32,570 nucleotides of DNA from assembly GCA_003598175.1 (NCBI GenBank), contig QZKN01000093.1, forward strand, positions 1 through 32,570, in the 5' to 3' direction. The position numbers were made by a program, and so were the translations under genes. Below are positions 17,211 through 26,045 of this stretch, one piece after another; position 1 is the first letter of the stretch, and each line of letters opens with the position of its first letter. The notes below the pieces were generated by a model. That model saw nothing but the letters and a program-made list of their open reading frames with translations. It had not been told where the DNA came from and searched no databases. Origin of the DNA: Candidatus Omnitrophota bacterium (GTDB taxonomy: Bacteria > Hinthialibacterota > Hinthialibacteria > Hinthialibacterales > Hinthialibacteraceae).

Positions 17211-20200
17211 TCATGGCGATGCTTGTATGAATTCCACCGGGCCGGCAGAATAAACCGGACCGTGGATATCACGCGGTTCGAGACTGACGACCGCATAGAC
17301 GAGAAATCGATACCGATGTCCGAATTGCGGTCCCGCCGAAAAGATCGGATTGATGCCGGCAGCATTTTCCTTCCATACCAGATAATCCACATCTCCTTTG
17401 TTGGTTCGACCAAGAAAAACCGCATTTGCCGTGTCGGCCTGCACATAAACGTGGTAGTCAATCACGTCGGGTTGTGGCAAATTCCAACGAACCACCAATT
17501 CGCGATCGTTTTCTTCATCCTCATCCTGTACGTTGCTCAAGTCGGCGTAGGTCGTAAGATTGTCCGACACGACGACGTGATTGAACGGAACCAACGGAGT
17601 CGGCGTGGGCGTGGGCGTCGCGGTCGGCGGCGACGTCGGTGTGACGGTGGGCGTCAACGTGGGCGTCGGCGTGGGCGTCGATTGGATAAAGTAGACGGAG
17701 TTTCGCGCATCGAGACGCAACAGTTGGTTGTTACTTTTGACCGCATACACGATGAAGAAATACGTATGGTTGAATTGAGGACCGCCGGCGAAGGCCGGAG
17801 CGAGATAATTTGCGCCTTCCCGCCACTCGTAATACGTGGTGATGCCGTTCGTGGTGTGCGCCAGGAATTTGGCTTGTTCTTCTCCCACGCCATTGACCAA
17901 CACGTAAATATGATAATCCAAAATCCCTCCCTCCGAAAAATTCCAACGTAGGGCCAGCGCGCGATCGTCGGGATAATCGGCATCCACGCGTAGATTTTCG
18001 GTGGATTGCAGATCGTCGGTCACAATGAGGGAATTGGGTGAGACGGAAATGAGCACCGGCGTCAACGTTGGCGTCGGCGTGAATGTCGGCGTTGGCGTCG
18101 GCGTGAAGGTATTCACCGGCGTCGGCGACGGTGTGGGGCTGTCCGTGCTCAAATAAAGAACCGGTGCCTGCATGACGGCGATCAGAGGATTCTGTCCAAT
18201 GCGAATTCCGTACACGGTGAATTGGTAGCGATTGCCGTATTGTGGCCCATTCGTGAAATTGGGATGCAGGTTGGCCGCGCCTTGCCGCCATTCGTAATAG
18301 AAAACACGACCGGTTGTTGTGCGAGCCAGGAAAACCGGCTGCGTGCTGTTTACGCTGACATACACGTGAAAATCGGAAAACGACTGCGAATCGAAATTCC
18401 AGCGAATCGCCAAGGCCTTGTCGATCGGATTATCCATGTCGAACGAACCGGTCAAATCGACGGACGTATTCAGATCGTCAGTCACGATAACGTGATTTGC
18501 CGGTAATTGCACCGGAAGGGGGGTGGGAGTCGGCGTCGGATCGCTGCTGCTGATGAATAGAACGGATTTGTCCGTGCTGGCGGAAACCGGCGAGGCGTCT
18601 CGGCGCAATCCAAAAACGACAAATTGGTAAAAATTACCGAATTGTGGGCCATCGGAAAAATTGGGATGCAGGAACGATGCGCCTTGCCTCCATTCATACA
18701 ATTTCAGCTCGCCGGTCGAAGTGCGACCGAGAAATGTGGGATCGGCGCCGTTGATTTGAACGTAGATGTGAAAATCGGTAAATTCCTCTTCCGCAAATTT
18801 CCAGCGAATTACGAGCAAACGATCCAAAGGCGAATCCGCATCGAATTTTCCCACCAGATTCTCGCCCGACGAGAGAGAATCGGTTACGATGACGAAGTTG
18901 TCCGGCAAATCGACAGGCACGGGTGTAAATGTGGGCGTCGGCGTCGGTGTGGGATCGTCCTGAGAAATGAACAAAACGAACGATTCGGTCGTGATGGAGA
19001 GAGCCGGCAGTCCTTGACGAAGTCCGAAAATTCGGAATCCGTATTTTTTACCGAACTGCGGACCGTTCGCAAACGCAGACGCGAGAAAAGCGGCGTTGGC
19101 TTTCCATTCGAAATAGCTGACGTTGGAATTTCCGATGCGGGCGAGATAGGCGTAGTCGCCTCCGTCGACGCTTACATAAATATGGAAATCGGTGAAGGTG
19201 GTTTGCGTGAATTTCCAACGGATCGCCAATCTGCGGTTTTCACTCATATCGGCGTCGAACGATCCGATCAGGTTCACCGTGGAATACAGATCGTCCGTGA
19301 CTATGACCTGATTGGCGGGAACATCAACGGCAATGGGGGTCGCCGTCGCCGTCGCGGTGGGAGTGGGATCGTCTGAAGCAATGAACAAAACCGATCCTCT
19401 CGCCGTCGCCGAGACGCTCAAACCGGTCGAGCGCAATCCATAAACGATGAATTGATAATTTTTCCCGAATTGCGGCCCATCGACAAAAGCGGGAGCGAGA
19501 TTCGGCGCATTTTTTCGCCATTCGAAATAGGAAACCGATACGTCCGTGGTGCGCGCCAAAAAGGTTTGATCGGCGCCGTTGATTTTCATATAAATATGGT
19601 ATTCGAAGACCTGTTCGTCGGGAATATTCCACCGAATCGCCAACTTCCGCGCGTCTGTACTATCCTTATCGTATATGCCGATCAAATCCGCGGTGGATTG
19701 CAAATCATCCGTCACGATCACCGCATAGGCCGGCACATCGATGAGCATGGGAAGCGGGGTAAAGGTGGGCGTGAAGGTGGGCGTCGGAGTGGAAGTGGAT
19801 GTCGGAGTGGAAGTAGGTGTCGGAGTGTGCGACGGAGTGGAGGTCGGCGTATTTGTCGGCGTGGATTCATCCGCCGCGATGAGTAAAACCGTCCCTGCAG
19901 TCCGCAATTCCGGCGGCGACATGTTTTCCACCAATCCATAAATGGTAAATAGATATTGATTTCCGAATTGGGGGCCCGTGGCAAATGCCATGGATAGATT
20001 CTGCGCCCCTTGCCGCCATTCAAAATAGGAAATATCCGGACCTGACGTTTGCCCCAGATAGGCGCTGGTTGCGCCGTTGACGCTTATGTAAACGTGAAAT
20101 CCGCTGAATGCGCCTTCCCCGAAATTCCAGCGAATGGCCAGTGCTCGATCCGTCGGCGTATCGGCGTCGAATCGACCGACCAGATTCCGCGTGGATTGAA

Positions 20201-23200
20201 GATCATCGGTTACGACAACCGTGTTTTCCGGAATATCGAATAGAACCGGCGTGTTGGTCGGCGTGGGGGTTGCCGTGTAGATGGGCGTGGGCGTGGCGGT
20301 ATTGGTGGGCGTGGAAGTATTCGTCGGCGTCGACGTGGGCGTAAACGTGGGCGTGAAGGTATGCGTGGGAGTGGGAGTGGCCAAAACGATGTGCGTCACG
20401 TCGCGAACGTGAACGGAACCATCTTCACTGCAACTGAGAATTCGGCTGTTATCTTTTGAAAAGGCAACGGCGTTGATCACAGCGGTATGGCCGGTAAAGA
20501 ACTGCGGATTGAATTCCGCCTGAAGATCCCATAGATATAAATTTTGCCCGGAGCCGATCAAGACCCACCGACCGTTGGGAGACGCATCGAGGGCGTTCAC
20601 GGAAACGCCACGACTATCGAATGTTTTGGCGATGTTTCCGCCGGACACGGACCACATGATTACCGATCCGTCTGCGCCGCCGGTAAAGGCATGATTCTCG
20701 TCGGAAGAGAAGTCGACGGCGTTGACGGCGCCGACGTGGCCGTTGAAGGTGAGCAGCACCGAGCCGGTGTCGATGCTCCATATTTTAGCGGTTCCGTCCG
20801 CACTGCCGGTCAGCGCTTTTGTCCCATTCGCAGAAAACGCGACCGACGTAACCGCGTTCGAATGTCCGGACAACGTAAGAAGAGGAGAACCGGACTGAAG
20901 ATTCCACAAAATGGCGGTGTGGTCGCTGCTGCCGGTCAAGGCCATGCTTCCATCGGGAGAAAAAGCCGTGGAGGTAACATCGTTTTTATGCGCCTGCAGG
21001 ATGCGTATGACTTCTCCCGTATTGATATCCCACAAAGCGGCGGTGTCATCCGTGCTGCCGGTAAGAGCGCGAGTACCATTCGTCGAATAGGCGACGGAGG
21101 TCACGGCGCCGGTATGTACTTGCAATATTTTTTGTACCTTCCCGGCGGCGAGATCCCAAATCCTTCCTTGATTATCATCGCTTCCGATAAGCATAGTATT
21201 TCCGGAGGGCGAAAATTCCGCGTCGTTGATCGGGCTGGTGTGGCCGGTGAATGCGCGCAACTCCTGCCCCGTGTCGATGGTCCAGAGACGAATCTGATTG
21301 TCATCGCTGGCGGTCATGGCAACGTCGCCGGCGGGGGAGAAATCAACGGCCATCACGCGCCGGGAGTCGCTGATCAACGCGCGTACCTGTGCGCCGGTTA
21401 ACGTGTTCCATAATTTGGCGCTGCCGACGCAGCCGGTCAGGATCCTGCCGTTGTCGGGTGAAAAGGCGACGGATTCCACCGCGCCGCTTCGGAACAGATG
21501 GATTTGCGCGCCGGATTCCGCGTCCCACAAAATCGCGGTGGTGTCGGTGCTGCCGGTCAAAATCTGTTTTCCATCCGAGGAAAAGGCGACGGCGCGGACG
21601 GTTCCATTATGCGCGCTGAAGGTGCGCAAAACCTGGCCGGTATTGACGTTCCACAGTTTGGCGCTTTTATCCTTGCTGCCGGTTAAGATTTGATTTCCAT
21701 CGGGAGAAAAGGCGACGGAATAAATTCCGCTGCCGTGATTGGCAAAGGTGCGAATCAACTGGCCGGACGAGGCATCCCACAATTTGGCGGTTTGATCATC
21801 GCTGCCGGTAAGAATACGCGTCCCATCGGATGAAATGGCGACGCACAGTACGGATTCGGTATGGTCGGAGAGAGTGCGAATCAACTGGCCGGTTTCTACA
21901 TTCCATATTTTAACGGTTTTGTCTTTACTTCCCGTCACCAGTTGTGCGTTGTTGGAGGAAAATAGTAAAGAAGTGACTTCCCCTTCATGCCCGGTAAAGC
22001 GGCGAATCAAAGCGGCGTTATCCGCATTCCATAAAAACGCGCCCTGTCCGCCGCCGCTGGCGATATAACGGCCGTTGGGTGAATAATCCGCTGACGTTAA
22101 GGTGCCGAGTCCGAAAATCAATTCCCCCGACGCGCCGGTCACCACCGGCGCGACGATGGGAGTGGGGGTGGGAGTTGCCGTCGCCGTCGCCGTCGGGGTG
22201 AACGTGGGAATATTGGCAGGGCGGCCATCGGCGAAAAACACGGACAACAAATAATCACGAACGGTCGTGGAGGAAGCGCCCTGTGGTTTTTTCACCGCCA
22301 GATAAAATACCCCCGCGGTTTCCGGATTGTAGCGTAGTTCGGGAAATTCTTCATCTTCACTCGATCGAATCAGCTGAAGTTGGCTGTTATAGAGTTCAAT
22401 CCGTGCGGATTGATTCAGGATGGAGCCGGTGCTCAACGTGCACAATAGTTCACGGCCGAGATCTGCGTTGATAATACGAAAATTATACCAATCCTGCGAA
22501 TCTTCGAACGTTTCGGCGAGCGTGGTGGAACCGGCGGCGGTGGACGAGAGCGCGCCCAGCGTATTCATGCCGATCTGGATGTTCATGCTTTGCGTCGAAT
22601 TATTATTCGGCTCCACTTCCTGAAATAATTTGCTTTGCACTTGTTGCGTGTAGGTATTGTGCTCGGTGATTGCCTGTGTGAGCAGCGTTTGCGCGCCGTC
22701 GTAGTTGTATCGCGCATAATAATGCGCAAGATACGCTTTGATGGGCGGCGGGATATCCGGGTATAGCGCATACGTCGGCGCGTCATCGGTCATGAAGGAA
22801 TTGATGAAACCGCGACTCCAGCCGGATTGGGCGAAGTTTTCGCCGCCGTACAAAAAGGAACGATTGGCCGGGGGAATGCCTTTGATCGTCGGCCACGCGA
22901 GCCAATCGATCAAATATTCTTCCGACCGACCGTCCCGGGCATTGATGAACGCCTGCCAGGGGGAAATCAAGCCGGTCAGATGGCCGATCTCCCGATGGAT
23001 GAGAACGCTGATGGGAAGAAGTTCCGCCGAAATGTTATTGGTATCCCTGCCGGAAAAAGAGGAACGCGGAAAAAGAAAGGCGTACGGATTGCCGGGAGGA
23101 CGGCGAGCGACGGCGGTGGGCGCGTTATTGTCGAGTAAAGTGGAAAATGCGCCGAATCGCGTATACGTGCTGCGGAGCATGAAAACCGGCGAAAACTCGC

Positions 23201-23828
23201 TCCATGCGCCGAATAACGTCGCCTGGCTCAAATTGTCCGCGCTCTCAAAACCGGTGGAAGTCGCCTGAAACAGGACGTGATAGTTATCGCCGGCGGTTTC
23301 GAGAAATTCCAATCCGACATTCGTGAGAACCGCGTTCCACAATGCCACGCACCGACGCAATTCGGTTTCAAACGTCTGTACCTGCTGCGTCGTGTACCCG
23401 CCATCCCGTTGAAATGCGGAGAAATCAATCTTGTAACGGCATTCATACAGTCCGTTTCCATTCGAATCGGTGCGATCGCCGGCCACGCGAAAGTAAAACG
23501 TCGGCCAACGGGAGACGCTGTTCAGGCGCAGGTCGTTTCCCTGCGACCAAAATCGGTCGGGAACCAGTTGCGGATGGCTCATCACCTTTTTACCGGCTTG
23601 GATTCGTTCATATTGCTTGAATAGAAACTCATCGGTGCCGCTTAGAAAGACGGGTTGCGTTGAAATCGCGGAAGGGGTATCCGATGCAAGCGCCCATGCG
23701 GAATTCCATGTCTCACAAAGGATCGAAAGACCAAGGAACAGCGCAATAATCATGCATGAAAAAATTATTTTACTCGTAAATTGGCGCGCACATGGACATC
23801 GATAGGCAGTTCTTGGGGAAGGCCTCAT
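17211..23828 (-). CDS. Giant secreted protein: metzincin-like, PPC, 14 WD40 blades, seven repeat domains
   Basis: About 2205 residues. A signal peptide (basic start, then KIIFSCMIIALFLGLSIL, cleavage near SAWALA) directs export. Residues about 60-350 resemble a metzincin-like peptidase domain, but the zinc motif reads HREIGHLTGL (278-287), one residue longer than HExxH and without a third His ligand, so activity is doubtful. Residues about 403-531 form a PPC domain (EVEPNN...DWYNF). A Pro-Thr linker precedes 14 WD40 blades at about 573-1147, enough for two seven-bladed propellers. From 1193 to the end come seven ~125-residue units (VIVTDDL...RWNF...FHIYV...EWRQGA...GPQFGN), mostly separated by Pro-Thr linkers. 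No anchor or sorting signal was seen at the C-terminus. The ATG at 23828 has AGGAG 7 nt upstream; the TTG at 23843 lies just 5' of that site and is rejected. Surface binding or scaffolding is inferred. Confidence 0.85.
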   Translation of the reverse strand: MRPSPRTAYRCPCARQFTSKIIFSCMIIALFLGLSILCETWNSAWALASDTPSAISTQPVFLSGTDEFLFKQYERIQAGKKVMSHPQLVPDRFWSQGNDLRLNSVSRWPTFYFRVAGDRTDSNGNGLYECRYKIDFSAFQRDGGYTTQQVQTFETELRRCVALWNAVLTNVGLEFLETAGDNYHVLFQATSTGFESADNLSQATLFGAWSEFSPVFMLRSTYTRFGAFSTLLDNNAPTAVARRPPGNPYAFLFPRSSFSGRDTNNISAELLPISVLIHREIGHLTGLISPWQAFINARDGRSEEYLIDWLAWPTIKGIPPANRSFLYGGENFAQSGWSRGFINSFMTDDAPTYALYPDIPPPIKAYLAHYYARYNYDGAQTLLTQAITEHNTYTQQVQSKLFQEVEPNNNSTQSMNIQIGMNTLGALSSTAAGSTTLAETFEDSQDWYNFRIINADLGRELLCTLSTGSILNQSARIELYNSQLQLIRSSEDEEFPELRYNPETAGVFYLAVKKPQGASSTTVRDYLLSVFFADGRPANIPTFTPTATATATPTPTPIVAPVVTGASGELIFGLGTLTSADYSPNGRYIASGGGQGAFLWNADNAALIRRFTGHEGEVTSLLFSSNNAQLVTGSKDKTVKIWNVETGQLIRTLSDHTESVLCVAISSDGTRILTGSDDQTAKLWDASSGQLIRTFANHGSGIYSVAFSPDGNQILTGSKDKSAKLWNVNTGQVLRTFSAHNGTVRAVAFSSDGKQILTGSTDTTAILWDAESGAQIHLFRSGAVESVAFSPDNGRILTGCVGSAKLWNTLTGAQVRALISDSRRVMAVDFSPAGDVAMTASDDNQIRLWTIDTGQELRAFTGHTSPINDAEFSPSGNTMLIGSDDNQGRIWDLAAGKVQKILQVHTGAVTSVAYSTNGTRALTGSTDDTAALWDINTGEVIRILQAHKNDVTSTAFSPDGSMALTGSSDHTAILWNLQSGSPLLTLSGHSNAVTSVAFSANGTKALTGSADGTAKIWSIDTGSVLLTFNGHVGAVNAVDFSSDENHAFTGGADGSVIMWSVSGGNIAKTFDSRGVSVNALDASPNGRWVLIGSGQNLYLWDLQAEFNPQFFTGHTAVINAVAFSKDNSRILSCSEDGSVHVRDVTHIVLATPTPTHTFTPTFTPTSTPTNTSTPTNTATPTPIYTATPTPTNTPVLFDIPENTVVVTDDLQSTRNLVGRFDADTPTDRALAIRWNFGEGAFSGFHVYISVNGATSAYLGQTSGPDISYFEWRQGAQNLSMAFATGPQFGNQYLFTIYGLVENMSPPELRTAGTVLLIAADESTPTNTPTSTPSHTPTPTSTPTSTSTPTPTFTPTFTPLPMLIDVPAYAVIVTDDLQSTADLIGIYDKDSTDARKLAIRWNIPDEQVFEYHIYMKINGADQTFLARTTDVSVSYFEWRKNAPNLAPAFVDGPQFGKNYQFIVYGLRSTGLSVSATARGSVLFIASDDPTPTATATATPIAVDVPANQVIVTDDLYSTVNLIGSFDADMSENRRLAIRWKFTQTTFTDFHIYVSVDGGDYAYLARIGNSNVSYFEWKANAAFLASAFANGPQFGKKYGFRIFGLRQGLPALSITTESFVLFISQDDPTPTPTPTFTPVPVDLPDNFVIVTDSLSSGENLVGKFDADSPLDRLLVIRWKFAEEEFTDFHIYVQINGADPTFLGRTSTGELKLYEWRQGASFLHPNFSDGPQFGNFYQFVVFGLRRDASPVSASTDKSVLFISSSDPTPTPTPLPVQLPANHVIVTDDLNTSVDLTGSFDMDNPIDKALAIRWNFDSQSFSDFHVYVSVNSTQPVFLARTTTGRVFYYEWRQGAANLHPNFTNGPQYGNRYQFTVYGIRIGQNPLIAVMQAPVLYLSTDSPTPSPTPVNTFTPTPTPTFTPTPTLTPVLISVSPNSLIVTDDLQSTENLRVDADYPDDRALALRWNFSEGGILDYHIYVLVNGVGEEQAKFLAHTTNGITTYYEWREGANYLAPAFAGGPQFNHTYFFIVYAVKSNNQLLRLDARNSVYFIQSTPTPTPTLTPTVTPTSPPTATPTPTPTPLVPFNHVVVSDNLTTYADLSNVQDEDEENDRELVVRWNLPQPDVIDYHVYVQADTANAVFLGRTNKGDVDYLVWKENAAGINPIFSAGPQFGHRYRFLVYAVVSLEPRDIHGPVYSAGPVEFIQASP
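17598..17686 (-). repeat. Pro-Thr linker repeat, between repeat domains 6 and 7
   Basis: GT-rich 6-bp and 12-bp units (GTGGGC, GTCGGC on the plus strand) encode alternating TPTPT in the giant protein. This is low-complexity DNA that may vary in length between strains. Confidence 0.7.
18060..18140 (-). repeat. Pro-Thr linker repeat, between repeat domains 5 and 6
   Basis: The same hexanucleotide character as the other linkers, coding PTPSPTPVNTFTPTPTPTFT-like sequence. Confidence 0.7.
19748..19868 (-). repeat. Pro-Thr/Ser linker repeat, between repeat domains 1 and 2
   Basis: About 40 codons of TPTSTPTST character built from near-identical 12-bp units (GTCGGAGTGGAA on the plus strand repeats in tandem). 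Confidence 0.75.
20255..20382 (-). repeat. Pro-Thr linker repeat after the WD40 region
   Basis: About 43 codons of alternating Thr-Pro with Asn, Ser and Phe separate the second WD40 propeller from the first ~125-residue repeat domain. Confidence 0.75.
22144..22215 (-). repeat. Pro-Thr/Ala linker between PPC and WD40 regions
   Basis: About 24 codons (IPTFTPTATATATPTPTP character) encoded by repeats of GTCGCC and GTGGGA on the plus strand. Confidence 0.7.
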
Positions 23829-23835
23829 TTTTTTT

Positions 23836-23840
23836 CTCCT
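23836..23840 (-). promoter_or_regulatory. Shine-Dalgarno of the giant protein gene
   Basis: AGGAG on the minus strand, 7 nt before the ATG at 23828, decides for that start over the in-frame TTG at 23843. Confidence 0.75.
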
Positions 23841-23867
23841 CAACCAAAAGCATAATTACCCACTGTA

Positions 23868-23896
23868 ATTGTTTATCACATTTGATATTATGTCAA
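23868..23896 (-). promoter_or_regulatory. Candidate sigma-70 promoter of the giant protein gene
   Basis: On the minus strand a consensus -35 box TTGACA (23891-23896) is followed after 17 nt by AACAAT (23868-23873), which matches four of six -10 positions. Transcription would start about 30 nt before the ATG. The -35 is perfect and the -10 is weak. Confidence 0.45.
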
Positions 23897-24090
23897 GTGA
23901 AATTTTATGGTATATTGGCTAACTCAAGTATTTGTAACAGGTTATATTTCCACCATCAGGAATGAAATTCACCAGGATCATTTAACTCTCTAAATTGTAT
24001 AAGTAATTTGCTTATCAATCATGCGGTTCGCAAAGAGTCTCTGTTTATCTTGACGGAACCTGGCAAGGAGCGATACTACTAATAAATACA

Positions 24091-24095
24091 AGGAG
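24091..24095 (+). promoter_or_regulatory. Shine-Dalgarno of the pilin-like gene
   Basis: AGGAG lies 7 nt before the ATG at 24103. The rest of the ~260-nt gap 23844-24102 is AT-rich and holds no gene that I can support. Confidence 0.7.
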
Positions 24096-24102
24096 TCTGT
24101 TT

Positions 24103-24669
24103 ATGCCATCCCCCCCAAAAGCCTTTACCTTAATCGAATTACTCATCGTCGTGGCCATTATCGGGATACTGGCCGCCATTGCGGTCCCGAATTTTCTCAA
24201 CGCGCAGATGCGGGCGAAGCTCAGCCGGGTGAAAGCGGACTTTCGCACGATCAGCACGGCAATGTCGATGTATCAACTCGACAATAACGCCTATATGCCC
24301 GATCCGGGCGGACCGTGCATCGACGTCATCGCCTATGCGCGGTTAACCACGCCGGTTTCGTATATGACGTCAATCGAATCGTTTAAGGATTTCTTTACCA
24401 GCGAGACGCCGACGGGAGCGATTGGAGCGGCTTGTGCGTGGAATTATTACGATTATGGAATGGTGCCGTATATCACGGAATCGGGCGTAGGGTATGTGGT
24501 CATCAGTTTTGGTCCCGATCTCGACCTGGATATGGGTTGGAATTCCACTTCAATGGAAATCTTGAAAACCGGAGACGCGCGGCGCTCGACATTTCTTTAC
24601 AATCCGTCGAACGGGCTGGTTTCGTCCGGCGATCTGATTCTCACCGCTCTTCGGGTTCATAACGACTGA
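24103..24669 (+). CDS. Type IV pilin-like / pseudopilin protein
   Basis: A 188-residue protein with a short leader MPSPPKA and the N-methylation/prepilin motif FTLIELLIVVAIIGILAAIA, including the Glu at mature position 5. Prepilin peptidase would cut after Ala7; Ala instead of the usual Gly at -1 is tolerated by the enzyme but less common. The hydrophobic helix is followed by NFLNAQMRAKLSRVKADFRTISTAM, a pseudopilin-like region common in candidate-phylum genomes, and by a globular part with two Cys (GGPCID and AACAWN) that could pair. The end (YNPSNGLVSSGDLIL) also recurs in such families. No pilus assembly genes are adjacent, so whether it joins a type IV pilus or a type II secretion pseudopilus is unknown. 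The stop overlaps the next start. Confidence 0.85.
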   Translation: MPSPPKAFTLIELLIVVAIIGILAAIAVPNFLNAQMRAKLSRVKADFRTISTAMSMYQLDNNAYMPDPGGPCIDVIAYARLTTPVSYMTSIESFKDFFTSETPTGAIGAACAWNYYDYGMVPYITESGVGYVVISFGPDLDLDMGWNSTSMEILKTGDARRSTFLYNPSNGLVSSGDLILTALRVHND

Positions 24670-25904
24670 TGATTACCAACGACGCCGTCGTGCTGGGCCT
24701 GCTTTGCGTCATTCTTGCAATGGTGTTCGGCACGGCGTCGAGCCGACGCCCGGTTTTTCGCGCTTTCTACAAGTACGTCCCTTCGATTCTTCTCTGCTAT
24801 TTTATTCCCGCGTTGTTAAGCAGCGCCGGAATCATTTCCGACGAACATTCGAACCTGTATTTCATCGCATCACGCTATCTGTTGCCGGCTTGTCTCGTTC
24901 TTTTGACGTTGAGCATCGATTTGAAAGCGGTTGTGCGTCTGGGACCGAAACTGATGGTTCTGTTCTTGACCGGCACGATCGGCGTTATCCTCGGCGGGCC
25001 GTTGGCCATTTTGATCGTATCGATATTCAGCCCGGAAACGGTCGGCGGGCAAGGTCCCGATGCGGTTTGGCGAGGGCTGACGACGGTGGCGGGCAGTTGG
25101 ATCGGCGGGGGCGCCAATCAGGCGGCCATGAAAGAAGTGTTCGAAGTGGGAGACGACATTTTCGGCGCGTTGATCGCGGTGGATGTGCTTGTAGCAAACC
25201 TATGGATGGCGGTTCTGTTGCTGATGGCCGGGAACGCGCAGAGCATCGATCGATGGAACAAAGCCAATACTGCCGATATCGAAATTTTGCGCCGCAAAAT
25301 GGAAGAATACAAATCGCGGATCGATGCGATTCCGTCGTTGAGCGATACGATGATGGTTCTGGCGGCGGGATTCGGCGTCACCGCGATTGCGCATGGGTGC
25401 GCCGATTATCTCAGCGAGACCATTGACGCCTCCTATCCCGCGCTTGCCCGTTTCAGTTTGACCAGTTCCTTCTTTTGGCTGGTTGTTATCGCCACTTCCG
25501 GTGGACTGTTGCTTTCCTTCACGCCCGCGCGGCGACTGGAAGGGGTGGGAGCGTCGCGGATCGGATCGGTTTTTCTTTATTTATTGGTCGCCACGATCGG
25601 GATGAAAATGAACGTGACGTCGGTGGTGGAATATCCGGGACTATACGTGGTAGGTCTGATTTGGATTGCGATTCATGCCGCGCTTCTCCTCATCGTTGCG
25701 CGGTTGATCCGAGCGCCGGTTTTTTTTCTGGCTGTGGGCAGCCAGGCCAACATCGGCGGCGCGGCTTCCGCGCCCATCGTGGCGAGCGCATTCCATCCCG
25801 TCCTCGCGCCGGTGGGAGTATTGGTGGCGGTATTGGGGTATGCGTTGGGGACCTATGGAGCGTGGATTTGCGGTCAGTTGATGCGGCTGACGGCGCCGAT
25901 GTGA
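24669..25904 (+). CDS. DUF819 family membrane protein
   Basis: A 411-residue integral membrane protein with about ten hydrophobic helices and the DUF819 (YjcL-like) signature GSWIGGGANQAA followed by MKEVFEV (about residues 143-161). A second glycine-rich stretch, VGSQANIGGAASAPIVAS, lies near the C-terminus in the mirror position, suggesting an inverted-repeat transporter fold. DUF819 members are proposed transporters of unknown substrate. A cytoplasmic loop at about 190-235 is charged. The start ATG shares its A with the TGA stop of the pilin-like gene (TGATG), so translation is probably coupled, an unexpected pairing. Family assignment is firm; substrate and link to the pilin are unknown. 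Confidence 0.82.
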   Translation: MITNDAVVLGLLCVILAMVFGTASSRRPVFRAFYKYVPSILLCYFIPALLSSAGIISDEHSNLYFIASRYLLPACLVLLTLSIDLKAVVRLGPKLMVLFLTGTIGVILGGPLAILIVSIFSPETVGGQGPDAVWRGLTTVAGSWIGGGANQAAMKEVFEVGDDIFGALIAVDVLVANLWMAVLLLMAGNAQSIDRWNKANTADIEILRRKMEEYKSRIDAIPSLSDTMMVLAAGFGVTAIAHGCADYLSETIDASYPALARFSLTSSFFWLVVIATSGGLLLSFTPARRLEGVGASRIGSVFLYLLVATIGMKMNVTSVVEYPGLYVVGLIWIAIHAALLLIVARLIRAPVFFLAVGSQANIGGAASAPIVASAFHPVLAPVGVLVAVLGYALGTYGAWICGQLMRLTAPM

Positions 25905-26045
25905 TTTGGTTCGCTTTCCGGCTTTCGGCTCCTACGTCCGTGGGGAGCATCCCTCTGATCATGAAACGCCAATTCCGGGACGAAAAATGGTTTCCCCTCC
26001 CGGCTTCGAATTCACCCGCGTCAATTCCGTGCTCACCGAAACGCC

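Noticed and set aside
17590..20382. Regularly spaced GT-rich repeats that could suggest a CRISPR array
   Set aside because: The repeats are in frame, encode Thr-Pro linkers, and the DNA between them encodes the ~125-residue domains rather than spacers.
24001..24040. Short ATAAG/CTTAT inverted repeat upstream of the pilin-like gene as a regulatory hairpin
   Set aside because: Five AT-rich base pairs are expected by chance in this AT-rich stretch.
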